Positions 8,859 through 17,928 are shown, numbered from the stretch's first letter. The stretch is DNA of 64,000 nucleotides from Mycobacterium dioxanotrophicus (GCF_002157835.1 NZ_CP020809.1:1736001-1800000), one strand, 5' to 3'. Translations and numbers: made by a program. The notes: generated from the letters alone by a model not told the origin.

Positions 8859-10408
8859 CCGCCCCGGGTGGCCAAGAACTTCTCGAGTTCCTCCACGGCG
8901 TTGTTGATGGTGAACGAGGCCGGCTTTTGTCGTGGTGGGAACTCTTTGAACGTCTCCAGGAACTGGTTGACGATAGCGCTGCCGTAGAACATGAGGTACA
9001 GCCGATCGATCAGCCAGTCCCAGTAGGTGTTCGATGTGACGTCGGCGTGTTCGAACGGGTCGGTGCGCAGATTGAACAGCTTGGGTGCCCGCAGCTTGGT
9101 GAACGGTTCGAACCACACTTCGAGCGTGCCTTGGCAGCGTTGCTCCATGAACACGATCTTCCAGTTGTCTGCGCGGATTCCCAGGACATCGCCGTCGTCG
9201 GAGAAGTAGATCATCCCGCGTCGGGGTGACTTGTCGACCTCGCCGGTCAGGTAGGGCAACAGGTTGTAACCGTCGATGTGCACCTTGTACTCGGTCTCGC
9301 CGTCGGCCCCCGCTTTGTGGCCCGCCTTGAGTTTCTCGACGATGTCCGGGTCACCGGCGGCAGCGAGGAAGGTCGGCAGCCAATCATGGTGCTGCACAAT
9401 CTCGTTGGATACCGTTCCGGGCGCGATCTTGCCGGTCCACCGGATCATCTCGGGGATCCGGAAGGCGCCCTCCCAGTTCGTGTTCTTCTCGCTACGGAAC
9501 GGGGTCGTCGCGCCGTCGGGCCAGCTGTTGGCGTGCGGACCGTTGTCGGTCGAGTAGATGACGATGGTGTCCTCGGCGAGTCCGAGTTCGTCGACGAGGT
9601 CGAGCAGCGTGCCGACGTTGCGGTCGTGGTCGATCATCGTGTCGTGATAGGGCGACTGCCAGCGTCCGGCCTGTCCTTTGCTCTCAGGCTTGGTGTGGGT
9701 CCGGAAATGCATGTGGGTCATGTTCATCCACACGAAGAACGGCGTGCCGGACTCGTGCTGCCGCCTGATGAAATCCGCACAGGCTCCGGTGGTCTCGTCG
9801 TCGATGGTCTCCATCCGCTTCTTCGTCAGCGGTCCGGTGTCCTCGATGCGTTGTTTGCCAACCGGGCCATACCGCGGGTCGACCTCGCCGGAATCTTCCT
9901 CGGTGGCCCAGGAATGGATGACACCGCGAGGCAGGAGAGCTGCCCGGAGTAACGGCGCTTCCTCCGCGGTGGGATAGTCGTCGTGCTCGGGCTCCTCCTC
10001 GGCATTGAGGTGGTAAAGGTTGCCGAAGAATTCGTCGAACCCGTGCGCGGTGGGCAGGTACTTGTTGAGGTCGCCGAGGTGATTCTTGCCGAATTGCCCT
10101 GTGGCGTAACCCAAGGGTTTCAGTAGTTCGGCGATGGTGGGGTCTTCCTTGTGAAGCCCCACGTCGACACCGGGCATGCCCACCTTGCTCATCCCGGTGC
10201 GGTAGACGCTCTGGCCGGTGATGAACGACGCCCGGCCAGCAGTGCAGCTCTGCTCACCATAGGAGTCGGTGAACAGCATGCCCTCAGTGGCAATACGGTC
10301 GATGTTGGGAGTCGAATAACCCATCATGCCGCGGCTGTAACAGCTCAGATTCCAGATCCCGATGTCGTCACCCCAGATGACCAGGATGTTGGGTTTTCCG
10401 TTGGGCAT
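8855..10408 (-). CDS. Type I sulfatase (arylsulfatase family), copy A
   Basis: This 517-residue cytosolic sulfatase (no signal peptide) would hydrolyse a sulfate ester. Visible active-site elements are the metal-binding Asp pair in VIWGDDIG, the formylglycine signature CTAGR with Cys55, GKNHLGD (the Lys and His of the usual GKWHLG), and STDNGPH near residue 290. The signature has Ala in place of the usual Pro (C-x-P-x-R), a variant accepted by some FGEs. It is closely related to the adjacent copy B, 12 bases upstream, and is translationally coupled to the HAD gene. Confidence 0.92.
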   Translation of the reverse strand: MPNGKPNILVIWGDDIGIWNLSCYSRGMMGYSTPNIDRIATEGMLFTDSYGEQSCTAGRASFITGQSVYRTGMSKVGMPGVDVGLHKEDPTIAELLKPLGYATGQFGKNHLGDLNKYLPTAHGFDEFFGNLYHLNAEEEPEHDDYPTAEEAPLLRAALLPRGVIHSWATEEDSGEVDPRYGPVGKQRIEDTGPLTKKRMETIDDETTGACADFIRRQHESGTPFFVWMNMTHMHFRTHTKPESKGQAGRWQSPYHDTMIDHDRNVGTLLDLVDELGLAEDTIVIYSTDNGPHANSWPDGATTPFRSEKNTNWEGAFRIPEMIRWTGKIAPGTVSNEIVQHHDWLPTFLAAAGDPDIVEKLKAGHKAGADGETEYKVHIDGYNLLPYLTGEVDKSPRRGMIYFSDDGDVLGIRADNWKIVFMEQRCQGTLEVWFEPFTKLRAPKLFNLRTDPFEHADVTSNTYWDWLIDRLYLMFYGSAIVNQFLETFKEFPPRQKPASFTINNAVEELEKFLATRGG

Positions 10409-10420
10409 CCGTGTTCCTTT

Positions 10421-11971
10421 CTAATCCTTGGCCAGAAATTCGTGGAGCTTCTCGACCACCTGGTCGACGCTGAAGCTCGCCGGTGGGTGCCGGGGCGGGA
10501 ACTCCTTGAACGTCTCGAGGAACTTCGTGGCCATCGCGGTTGCGTAGAACACGAAGTAATCGTGTCGCAAGAACCACTCGTAATACGTGTTCGAGGTGAT
10601 GTCCGCGTACTCGTACGGGTCGGTACGCAGGTTGAACAGCTTCGGTACGCGCAGCGGAGTGAACGGTTCGGCCCAGATCCGCAGTGTCCCGGGGCAGCGT
10701 TGTTCCTGGAACACGATTTTCCAGTTCTCAAAGCGCATCGCGACCAGGTCGGCGTCGTCGGAGAAGTAGAAGAAGCCGCGCCGAGGGCTGGAGTCCACCT
10801 CGCCGGTCAGGTACGGCAGCAGGTTGTACCCGTCGATGTGCACCTTGTACTCGGTCTGGCCGTCGGCGCCGGCCGTGTGCCCGCCTTTGAGCTTCTCGAT
10901 GATTTCGGGCTCGCCTGCGGCGGCCAGCAGCGTCGGCAACCAGTCGTGGTGCTGGACGATCTCGTTGGACACCGTGCCCGCCTTGATCTTTCCGGGCCAG
11001 CGGATCATCTCCGGTACGCGGAAGGCGCCCTCCCAGTTGGTGTCCTTCTCGCTGCGGAACGGCGTGGTGCCGCCGTCGGGCCAGCTGTTGCGGTGCGGGC
11101 CGTTGTCGGTCGAGTAGATGACGATGGTGTCCTCGGCGATGCCGAGTTCGTCGAGCACGTCGAGCACCGTGCCGACATTGCGGTCGTGATCGATCATCGT
11201 GTCGTGGTAGGGCGACTGCCAAAGCCCTGCCTGTCCACGGCTTTCCGGCTTGGTGTGGGTGTACAGGTGCATGTGGGTGAAGTTGCACCACACGAAGAAC
11301 GGGTTGCCTGCGTCGTGCTGGCGCTTGATGTAGTCGATCGTCGCATCGGCGATGTCCTCGTCGATGGTCTCCATGCGCTTGGCGGTCAGCGGGCCCGTGT
11401 CCTCGATGGTCTGCTTACCGACCGGACCGAATTTCGGGTCGTCGGGTTCTTCCGACACCTCCGTGGTGGCCTTGCACTTGAGCACGCCGCGCGGCTTGGC
11501 CAGGTTGTAGAGCCGCGGGTACCGGTCCTCGTGCGGGTAGTCGAAGTTCTCCGGCTCCTCTTCGGCGTTGAGGTGATACAGATTGCCGAAGAACTCGTCG
11601 AACCCGTGCACGGTCGGGAGGTACTTGTTGAGGTCGCCGAAGTGGTTTTTGCCGAACTGTCCGGTGGCGTAGCCCAGTGGCTTGAGCAACTCGGCGATCG
11701 TGGGGTCCTCAGCGGCCCAACCGATGTCGACGCCGGGGACGCCGACTTTGCTCATCCCGGTGCGGTACACGCTCTGCCCGCTGATGAATGCCGCCCGCCC
11801 AGCGGTGCAGCTTTGCTCGCCGTAAGAGTCGGTGAAGCGCATGCCCTCGTTGGCGATGCGGTCGATGTTCGGGGTTCGGTAGCCCATCAGCCCGTCGCTG
11901 TAGCAACTCAGGTTGCTGATGCCGATGTCGTCGCCCCAGATCACCAGGATGTTCGGTTTGCCGTTAGGCAT
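10421..11971 (-). CDS. Type I sulfatase (arylsulfatase family), copy B
   Basis: This 516-residue paralogue of copy A begins with the same MPNGKPNILVIWGDDIG and conserves Cys55 in CTAGR, GKNHFGD and STDNGPH. Differences concentrate around residues 160-200 (DRYPRLYNLAKPRG against the corresponding part of copy A). ATG 11971 is preceded by GAGGGGG; the longer frame upstream is not homologous. It is the first gene of the operon sulfatase B, sulfatase A, HAD, FGE. Lack of a signal peptide places the activity in the cytosol, suggesting use of imported sulfate esters or internal sulfated metabolites. Confidence 0.92.
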   Translation of the reverse strand: MPNGKPNILVIWGDDIGISNLSCYSDGLMGYRTPNIDRIANEGMRFTDSYGEQSCTAGRAAFISGQSVYRTGMSKVGVPGVDIGWAAEDPTIAELLKPLGYATGQFGKNHFGDLNKYLPTVHGFDEFFGNLYHLNAEEEPENFDYPHEDRYPRLYNLAKPRGVLKCKATTEVSEEPDDPKFGPVGKQTIEDTGPLTAKRMETIDEDIADATIDYIKRQHDAGNPFFVWCNFTHMHLYTHTKPESRGQAGLWQSPYHDTMIDHDRNVGTVLDVLDELGIAEDTIVIYSTDNGPHRNSWPDGGTTPFRSEKDTNWEGAFRVPEMIRWPGKIKAGTVSNEIVQHHDWLPTLLAAAGEPEIIEKLKGGHTAGADGQTEYKVHIDGYNLLPYLTGEVDSSPRRGFFYFSDDADLVAMRFENWKIVFQEQRCPGTLRIWAEPFTPLRVPKLFNLRTDPYEYADITSNTYYEWFLRHDYFVFYATAMATKFLETFKEFPPRHPPASFSVDQVVEKLHEFLAKD

Positions 11972-12000
11972 GAAAGCCCCCTCGTAGCGGAAAAACCTGT

Positions 12001-12027
12001 GTCCGTGGGACTTTATGCGGTACGGAC
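12001..12027. promoter_or_regulatory. Inverted repeat with DosR-like half-site
   Basis: GTCCGT (12001-12006) and ACGGAC (12022-12027) form a perfect six-base inverted repeat. Inside it, GGGACTTTA (12007-12015) matches the left half of the DosR box, but the right half is absent. It lies between the divergent sulfatase B and DUF1876 genes. DosR control is only a suggestion, prompted by the fact that the DUF1876 protein Rv1738 is in the DosR regulon. Confidence 0.3.
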
Positions 12028-12133
12028 GACCAGCGCTGCGGGTTGGGGAGTGCGGGAAGAGAAATTTACGCCAATGTCCACTCTGGCGTTGCGGACGGTG
12101 ACGGCGCACGCTGGAATGCGGAGGTTGATCGAC

Positions 12134-12409
12134 ATGTACGACAAAGATCTGTCCAACAAGTGGTTCGTCGAAATCGAGTTCTCCGAAGACGACATTCACA
12201 CCCACGCATCAGCGCACGCACAGCTGCACGACGGCGTCATCACGACCACCGGGGATGCCTACCGCAATCCCAAGGACCCGAGCGCACCGACGGTCGGCGA
12301 GGACATCGCGGCCGCCCGTGCGTTGATCGCGCTCGGTACCGAGCTGTTGCACCTGGCGTCGGCTCGCATCGAGCAGGGCACCCACCATCCGGTGCACCTG
12401 TACCGCTGA
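12134..12409 (+). CDS. DUF1876 family protein (Rv1738/Rv2632c-like)
   Basis: This 91-residue protein beginning MYDKDLSNKWFVEIEF carries the DUF1876 features HASAHAQLHDG and a C-terminal helix with ALGTELLHLASARIEQGTHH. The family includes Rv1738, whose structure resembles ribosome hibernation factors, so a role in dormancy or ribosome silencing is possible but unproven here. The start is chosen by the GGAGG nine bases before ATG 12134. It converges with the 3beta-HSD gene with a two-base gap. Confidence 0.85.
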   Translation: MYDKDLSNKWFVEIEFSEDDIHTHASAHAQLHDGVITTTGDAYRNPKDPSAPTVGEDIAAARALIALGTELLHLASARIEQGTHHPVHLYR

Positions 12410-12411
12410 GT

Positions 12412-13554
12412 TCAGGCGAGCGCCGGCTGCGTGGCCGGCCCGGCCTCCATCTGGCGGAACAACTCGACGTAGTACGGCATGCTCGCGGTCATCGCCTGCT
12501 GCGTGGTGAACAGCGGCTCGTATCCCAGATCGCGCTTGGCTTTGGCGATCGAGAAGTAGTTGTTGAGGTAAAGCCGTTCCACGGCAAGGGGTTCGATCAA
12601 CGGCTCGGGGATGCCGAACTTGAAGTGCAACCGCTGCCACAGCGTCATGGCCTTGTGCACGAGCCGGCCCGACACCCGGATGTTGGGAAGCCGGTGTCCG
12701 CATGCCGCGATCACCGGGCGGGCGAACTCGAACATGTTGACGGGGTCGCCGTCGTTGATGAAATAGGCCTGACCGGGAGCCGTGCCACCCGGCACGAGAT
12801 GCTCGGCGGCCAGGATGAAACCGTGAATCAGGTTGTGTACGTAGCTGTTGTCCAGCTTGATGTTCTTGTTGCCGACCAGCACCTTGACGTGTCCGGCCAG
12901 CACGTTCTCGAAGACTTTGCGGAACATGGTCTGATCGCCCCGCCCCCAGATGCCGCTGGGGCGGATCGAACAGGTGAGCATGTCGTGTTCCCCGTTCTGG
13001 CTGAGCACGAACTTCTCGGCGACGACCTTGGTCTCGGTGTACAGGTCGTTGAACCGTTGGGTGTACGGCAGGGTCTCGTCGCCGTTGACGATGTTCTGGC
13101 CACCCATCACCACGCTGTTGGACGCCGTGTAGACGAAGCGTTTGACGCCGGCCGCCTGCGCCGCGTGCACGAGGTTGCGGGTGCCCTCGACGTTGACGGC
13201 GAAGCTGCGGTTGCGGTATTCGGCGGTGACAGAGGCGCCGCCCATGAGGTCGATGACGGCCGCGGTGTGGAACACCGTGTCGATGTCCTTCACGGCTGCG
13301 GCCACCGTTTCCGGATCGCAGATGTCGCCCTGCAGCACCTCAAGGCCGGCGTGCTCGCCCAACGTGGACGGCGCCCGATCGAAGGACCGCACGGTGTAAC
13401 CGCGGTCGAGCAGTTCGGTCACCAGGTTGGCGCCGACGAAGCCGGAGCCGCCGGTCACCAGCACGCGGCCGAGTTCAGCTCGCACGTGAGGAGCAGACGA
13501 ACCACCGCGCACGTGAGGAGCAGAGGAACCGCCGGTCAGAGATGCGTCAGCCAT
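12412..13554 (-). CDS. 3beta-hydroxysteroid dehydrogenase (Rv1106c orthologue)
   Basis: This 380-residue NAD-dependent enzyme oxidises 3beta-hydroxysterols such as cholesterol to 3-keto-4-ene products, the entry step of sterol degradation. Seen: VTGGSGFVGANLV for NAD binding and YTETK as the catalytic Tyr/Lys. The N-terminus before the Rossmann fold carries two tandem GGSSAPHVR-type nonapeptides encoded by a 27-bp DNA repeat, which I do not recall in Rv1106c. A KstR-type palindrome lies 16 bases upstream of ATG 13554, giving it its own promoter independent of xseAB. Confidence 0.9.
   Translation of the reverse strand: MADASLTGGSSAPHVRGGSSAPHVRAELGRVLVTGGSGFVGANLVTELLDRGYTVRSFDRAPSTLGEHAGLEVLQGDICDPETVAAAVKDIDTVFHTAAVIDLMGGASVTAEYRNRSFAVNVEGTRNLVHAAQAAGVKRFVYTASNSVVMGGQNIVNGDETLPYTQRFNDLYTETKVVAEKFVLSQNGEHDMLTCSIRPSGIWGRGDQTMFRKVFENVLAGHVKVLVGNKNIKLDNSYVHNLIHGFILAAEHLVPGGTAPGQAYFINDGDPVNMFEFARPVIAACGHRLPNIRVSGRLVHKAMTLWQRLHFKFGIPEPLIEPLAVERLYLNNYFSIAKAKRDLGYEPLFTTQQAMTASMPYYVELFRQMEAGPATQPALA
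13481..13534. repeat. 27-bp tandem direct repeat in the 3beta-HSD gene
   Basis: Two consecutive 27-base units, 13481-13507 and 13508-13534, both begin CGCACGTGAGGAGCAGA and differ at a few bases. They are in frame, adding nine residues each to the enzyme's N-terminal extension. Confidence 0.85.
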
Positions 13555-13569
13555 GGCGCAGAGCATAAC

Positions 13570-13583
13570 TGAAACATGTTCCA
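13570..13583. promoter_or_regulatory. KstR-type operator upstream of 3beta-HSD
   Basis: TGAAACATGTTCCA matches TnnAACnnGTTnnA fully and is embedded in a near-perfect 20-base palindrome (AACTG...CAGTT arms). It is 16 bases before the 3beta-HSD start, in the gap after xseB. Confidence 0.65.
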
Positions 13584-13617
13584 GTTTCGACCCTGTTCGG
13601 CAATATCGCCTGCCGGA

Positions 13618-13830
13618 TCACTCGTCGTCACCCTCGCGCGCGGCCAGTGCCTGCTCGACTCTCTGGCGAGCGCCGGCTAAGTGTTCCTCGCATCGTTTTG
13701 CCAGCTCTTCACCTCTTTCCCATAGGGTCAGCGACGCGTCAAGATCGAGGCCGCCCTGTTCGAGTTGCTGCACGACGGCAATCAACTCGTCGCGGGCCTC
13801 TTCGTACCCCAACTCACTAATGGGCTTCAT
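13618..13830 (-). CDS. xseB: Exodeoxyribonuclease VII small subunit
   Basis: This 70-residue helical protein has the XseB core [21 protein letters not shown] and [22 protein letters not shown]. It binds XseA to form exonuclease VII, which degrades single-stranded DNA to oligonucleotides in repair. The ATG overlaps the xseA stop (ATGA, 13827-13830), the standard arrangement for stoichiometric expression. Confidence 0.95.
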   Translation of the reverse strand: MKPISELGYEEARDELIAVVQQLEQGGLDLDASLTLWERGEELAKRCEEHLAGARQRVEQALAAREGDDE

Positions 13831-15080
13831 TCCGATCCTTCTGCCGTGCTCTTCTCGGGGCCTTCGCTCACCGCGACCACCACACCGTCGGACACCCGCA
13901 CCCGCAGCTGCGTGCCCCGCGGCGCGTCGGCCACCGAACGCAACACTGCGGGAGAACCCGAGGTGGGCACGGTCTGCACCACCGCGTAACCGCGCGCCAG
14001 CGTTGCGGCCGGGCCCAGGGTGGTCAGCCGCGCCGAAAGGTGGCCGATGGTCTCCCGCTCCGCCGAGATCAACCGGGTGATGTCACGTTGCGTGGTGGCG
14101 CGTGCCCGCTGGATCTCGTCCTCTCGGGCAGCCAGCGAGGCCAGCGGCAGGGCCAGCACCGGGCGGCTGCGCAGTTGGTCGAGGTGGTGCTGTTCGCGAT
14201 GTACCCAGTTGCGCAACGCGCGGGCGCTGCGTCTGCGCTGGTCGGTGACCAGGGCCTGCTCAGCGGCGGCATCGGGCACGATGCGCTTGGCGGCATCGGT
14301 CGGTGTGGCCGCGCGCAGGTCGGCGACCAGATCGCACAACGGGTTGTCCGGTTCGTGGCCGATCGCGCTGACCACCGGTGTGCGGCAGGCCGATATGGCC
14401 CGACACAGCGTTTCGTCGGAGAACGGCAGCAGGTCCTCGACGCTGCCGCCGCCCCGGGCCAGCACGATGACGTCGACGGCAGGGTCCCCGTCGAGGGTTG
14501 CGAGTGCCTCGACGATCTGCGGCACCGCGTTGGGGCCTTGGACGATGGTGTTGCGGATGGCGAACCGCACGGCGGGCCAGCGTCCGGTCGCGACGGTGGT
14601 GACATCGTGCTCGGCGGCCGACGCGCGTCCGGTGATCAGGCCAATGGTGTTGGGCAGGAAGGGGATTGGCCGTTTGAGCCGCGGGTCGAACAACCCTTCG
14701 GCATCCAGCAGGCGGCGCAGCCGGTCGATGCGGGCCAGCAACTCGCCGATGCCGACGGCGCGAATCTCGTTGACCCGCAACGAGAACGAGCCACGGCCGG
14801 TGTAGAAGTTGGGTTTGCCGCAGATGATCACCTGGGTGCCCTCGGTGAGTCGGACCGGGGCGTTGCGCACCAGGTCGCGCGGGCAGGTCAGGGTCAGCGA
14901 CATGTCGGCGGCCGGGTCGCGCAGCACCATGAACACGGTCTTCGAGTCAGGCCGCACCTTCAGTTCGGTGAGCTGACCTTCGACCCACACGGCGCCGAGC
15001 CGGTCGATCCACTTGGCGACGCGCGTCGCGACGGCGCGAACCGGCCACGGGTTCTCCGGTGACTGGCCGGGTTCGGTCAC
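13827..15080 (-). CDS. xseA: Exodeoxyribonuclease VII large subunit
   Basis: This 417-residue catalytic subunit has an N-terminal OB-fold ([24 protein letters not shown]), the central nuclease region [14 protein letters not shown], then [14 protein letters not shown] and [14 protein letters not shown] with the acidic catalytic residues, and a helical C-terminal region that binds XseB. The start is GTG 15080, overlapping the stop of the lipid-droplet protein gene (GTGA). The order lipid-droplet protein, xseA, xseB is conserved in mycobacteria. Confidence 0.96.
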   Translation of the reverse strand: MTEPGQSPENPWPVRAVATRVAKWIDRLGAVWVEGQLTELKVRPDSKTVFMVLRDPAADMSLTLTCPRDLVRNAPVRLTEGTQVIICGKPNFYTGRGSFSLRVNEIRAVGIGELLARIDRLRRLLDAEGLFDPRLKRPIPFLPNTIGLITGRASAAEHDVTTVATGRWPAVRFAIRNTIVQGPNAVPQIVEALATLDGDPAVDVIVLARGGGSVEDLLPFSDETLCRAISACRTPVVSAIGHEPDNPLCDLVADLRAATPTDAAKRIVPDAAAEQALVTDQRRRSARALRNWVHREQHHLDQLRSRPVLALPLASLAAREDEIQRARATTQRDITRLISAERETIGHLSARLTTLGPAATLARGYAVVQTVPTSGSPAVLRSVADAPRGTQLRVRVSDGVVVAVSEGPEKSTAEGSE

Positions 15081-15658
15081 TTCGCGGTCGCGCGGGTGAT
15101 CCTGTTGGTGAGCAGCGTGACGAACGGCGCGCGGGCCCGGCCGGCCTCCTCGTAGGCCAGTAGAGCCTCCAGATCCGCGACGCGCAGCGAGGTCAGCCGA
15201 GCCCGCAATTGCGCCAGCGTCAGAGCGTCGTAGCCCACCTCGCCGACGATCGCGGGCACGGTGCCCGTCGCGGCCGGCTTGGGTGCAGCGGCCCGACCAT
15301 TGCCTGCGACACTGCCGGCTCCCGGCTCACCGGTGCTGTAGAGGGCGAACCTGCCTTCGGTGCGGCGTTCACTTTCGGTCTGCGGGCCGTCGCCCTCGTC
15401 GACACCGGTATCGAGGTCTTCGTCGAACGTCGCCCACTCGGGCTGTTCGTCCTTGGGTGGAAACAGCTGCTCGAGCGCTTCGTCACCCTTGATGACCAGC
15501 TCGGCGAGGTTCTGCTGCACGTGCATGAAGAGGTTGGCGGCCTGGCTGGCCATGGTCATCGGGTACGTGAGAATGGTGTGGGGCAGCCTGCGGGTCTCCT
15601 CGATCGCCGTCACCGCCGCGCCTACGAGCAGCCGGACCCCATACGGTGCAGTTCCCAT
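15077..15658 (-). CDS. Lipid droplet-associated protein (Rv1109c family)
   Basis: This 193-residue protein begins [22 protein letters not shown], with an amphipathic, weakly hydrophobic N-terminal half (residues 1-55) typical of proteins that coat triacylglycerol droplets, followed by an acidic low-complexity linker (residues 65-125) and a C-terminal helical domain with [25 protein letters not shown] 15658 is preferred over 15664 by comparison with the family. It heads the operon with xseA and xseB and is divergent to ispH. Confidence 0.85.
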   Translation of the reverse strand: MGTAPYGVRLLVGAAVTAIEETRRLPHTILTYPMTMASQAANLFMHVQQNLAELVIKGDEALEQLFPPKDEQPEWATFDEDLDTGVDEGDGPQTESERRTEGRFALYSTGEPGAGSVAGNGRAAAPKPAATGTVPAIVGEVGYDALTLAQLRARLTSLRVADLEALLAYEEAGRARAPFVTLLTNRITRATAK

Positions 15659-15711
15659 GGGCACCAGACTACGGCTGGCTCACTCAAGGCGGCTCCCCGT
15701 ACCCTGGTGAC

Positions 15712-16713
15712 ATGCCGCCAACAGTGAATATGGGTATCCCGGGTGCCTCCAGCTCGGTGAGTTCCGGCGTGGCCGGCAAGCGCGTCCTGCTGGCCGAGCC
15801 GCGGGGCTACTGCGCAGGCGTCGACCGCGCCGTGGAAACCGTCGAGCGAGCGCTCGAAAAACACGGAGCACCGGTCTACGTCCGCCACGAGATCGTGCAC
15901 AACGTGCACGTGGTGCAGACCTTGGCCAAGGCGGGCGCCATCTTCGTCGACGAGACCGACGAGGTGCCGGAAGGCTCGATCGTCGTGTTCTCGGCCCACG
16001 GTGTCGCGCCGACGGTGCACGAATCGGCTGCCGTGCGCGACCTCAAGGTCATCGACGCCACGTGCCCGCTGGTCACCAAGGTGCACAACGAGGCCAAGCG
16101 GTTCGCCCGCGACGACTACGACATTCTGCTCATCGGCCACGAGGGCCATGAGGAAGTGATCGGTACGGCAGGCGAGGCGCCCGACCACGTCCAGCTCGTC
16201 GACGGCCCGGATTCGGTGGACAGCGTCACCGTCCGCGACGAGGACAAGGTGATCTGGCTGTCTCAGACCACGCTGAGCGTCGACGAGACCATGGAAACCG
16301 TGCAGCGGCTGCGGGAGAAGTTCCCCAAGCTGCAGGATCCGCCGAGCGACGACATCTGCTACGCCACGCAGAACCGTCAGGTGGCGGTCAAGGCCATGGC
16401 ACCCGAATGCGAGTTGGTCATCGTGGTCGGCTCGCGCAACTCGTCGAACTCGGTCCGGCTCGTCGAGGTGGCGCTGGGCGCCGGATCTCGCGACGCTCAC
16501 CTCGTGGACTACGCCGAGGACATCGATCCGACCTGGCTGGAGGGCGTCACCACCGTGGGCGTCACCTCCGGGGCGTCGGTGCCCGAGGTCCTCGTCCGCG
16601 GTGTGCTGGAGCGGCTTGCCGACTACGGCTTCGACACCGTGCAGCCGGTCACCACGGCCAACGAGACGCTGGTGTTCGCGCTTCCGCGAGAAATCCGTCC
16701 GCCGCGCGCCTGA
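15712..16713 (+). CDS. ispH: 4-hydroxy-3-methylbut-2-enyl diphosphate reductase
   Basis: This 333-residue enzyme (LytB2/IspH) performs the last step of the MEP isoprenoid pathway, reducing HMBPP to IPP and DMAPP with a [4Fe-4S] cluster. The three cluster cysteines are visible in [11 protein letters not shown] (Cys34), [11 protein letters not shown] (about 118) and [11 protein letters not shown] (about 216); HGVAP and [10 protein letters not shown] supply substrate-binding histidines. ATG 15712 is chosen from the family N-terminus MGIPGASSS just after it. Confidence 0.96.
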   Translation: MPPTVNMGIPGASSSVSSGVAGKRVLLAEPRGYCAGVDRAVETVERALEKHGAPVYVRHEIVHNVHVVQTLAKAGAIFVDETDEVPEGSIVVFSAHGVAPTVHESAAVRDLKVIDATCPLVTKVHNEAKRFARDDYDILLIGHEGHEEVIGTAGEAPDHVQLVDGPDSVDSVTVRDEDKVIWLSQTTLSVDETMETVQRLREKFPKLQDPPSDDICYATQNRQVAVKAMAPECELVIVVGSRNSSNSVRLVEVALGAGSRDAHLVDYAEDIDPTWLEGVTTVGVTSGASVPEVLVRGVLERLADYGFDTVQPVTTANETLVFALPREIRPPRA

Positions 16714-16719
16714 GCGCGT

Positions 16720-17928
16720 TCAGCCGTCGTACTCCCAGGTGTTGTCCCGGCCGCGCGTAGATGAGCGCGGCCGGCTCCTGTACTCCCTGCGGTCGTCTTC
16801 GTCCTCGGCGCCGCGGTAGCGCACCCGCGAGACGGGGTGGTGGGTCGGGCGGCCGTTCGAACTGCCGTTGCCGTTGCGGGGCGCTTCGAACGGCTCCTCG
16901 AACGGTTGGTAGTCGTCGAAACGACGCCGACGCGGCTGCCGGTCGTGGGCCGCGGCGCTGTGCCGCTCAGGCGGAGGTTGTTTACGAGGTTCGCGCGGCT
17001 GGGTACGTACCCGACGGCGGGCGTCGGCAGGCGGAACCACGGGTGGTTCGGAGGCTCGTGGCGCCCTCGGCCTGCGGGGCCGCTCGGGCAGTGGCTCGCC
17101 GAACTCGTCGAGCAGCGGGCGGCTGGGCCGGGGACGCGGAGGCGTGGTCCGCTTGGCCGCCCGACGCTCGGTACCGGCCTCCTCGGCCGCTTCGGGGCGC
17201 CGCCGCCTGGGCCTGTCGGTGCGGTCGGGTCGCTCGGTGGTGCGGTCCGTACGGCTGGTTCGGCCGGCTCGCTCGGGACGCTGCGAGCGGTCGCTGGTCC
17301 GCCGTCGCCGTGGCGCCTCGTTCTCGGATGTCTGCGCCGAGGATCGTCGCGTTGGGGGTTTGCGGAGGATCAGCCCTGACAGCTTCGTTGTGACAGCCGC
17401 CACAATTCCGGTTTTGGCCGCGGCGACCGTCGCTTTTCGCGTGTTGCCGCTCTCCGTGCTCTCGGCGTTCGCGGCCTTGGCGGCGCTGTGTCGGGTGGCG
17501 AGGGCGAAGTACCAGCGAGCCAGGCCGATCAGCAATACCGCAGCCGTGGTGAACAGCATCAGCGGGAAACGTTCGATCAGCGGATACCCGCAGTTGATCG
17601 CCAGGTCTTTGACGCCGCCCAATTGGCCGCCGTGGAACAGGAAATAGGACCCGGGTACGGCCACGAACAGGATCAACGGCGGCTGGATCACCGCCGTGAA
17701 CACCCCGGATTGCCGCACCGCGAGCACGGCCCCGAGGCAGCCCAGGACGTAGCAGACGGCGAAGAATGTGCTGAGTTCTCGGTCACCGGATCCGGCGTCG
17801 AAAGCGAAGCCGATCGCGGTAGCCGTCACAGCCAGCAGCACAGCACCCCACCACGGCACACCAGGCCATTTGGGGTACACAGAGCGGTGGTCAGCCGGCA
17901 CTGCCGACTGTGCGCGCTGTCCGGACAC
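16720..17928 (-). CDS. DUF6542 membrane protein with long basic tail (Rv1111c-like)
   Basis: The protein has about four membrane helices in residues 20-140 (WGAVLLAVTATAIGFAF; ELSTFFAVCYVLGCLGAVLAV; TAVIQPPLILFVAVPGSYFL; PLMLFTTAAVLLIGLARWYFAL), then some 250 residues rich in Arg, Pro and Glu ending in DNTWEYDG. The tail is likely disordered and cytosolic. The start is uncertain: GTG 17928 is used, with GTG 17955 an alternative; neither has a clear ribosome binding site. The open frame continues far upstream as a shadow of ychF. The function is unknown, but its place between ispH and ychF is conserved in mycobacteria. Confidence 0.8.
   Translation of the reverse strand: MSGQRAQSAVPADHRSVYPKWPGVPWWGAVLLAVTATAIGFAFDAGSGDRELSTFFAVCYVLGCLGAVLAVRQSGVFTAVIQPPLILFVAVPGSYFLFHGGQLGGVKDLAINCGYPLIERFPLMLFTTAAVLLIGLARWYFALATRHSAAKAANAESTESGNTRKATVAAAKTGIVAAVTTKLSGLILRKPPTRRSSAQTSENEAPRRRRTSDRSQRPERAGRTSRTDRTTERPDRTDRPRRRRPEAAEEAGTERRAAKRTTPPRPRPSRPLLDEFGEPLPERPRRPRAPRASEPPVVPPADARRRVRTQPREPRKQPPPERHSAAAHDRQPRRRRFDDYQPFEEPFEAPRNGNGSSNGRPTHHPVSRVRYRGAEDEDDRREYRSRPRSSTRGRDNTWEYDG

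Noticed and set aside
12007..12015. DosR box before DUF1876
   Set aside because: Only the left half matches; the right half GTCCC is absent, so it is kept only as a low-confidence regulatory note.
10151..12409. A 752-codon plus-strand open frame over the sulfatase genes
   Set aside because: It is the antisense shadow of two GC-rich sulfatase genes with full family motifs. Only its last 91 codons, from ATG 12134, belong to a real DUF1876 gene.
12410..13572. Long plus-strand frame opposite 3beta-HSD
   Set aside because: It mirrors the 3beta-HSD gene codon bias and has no family motifs.
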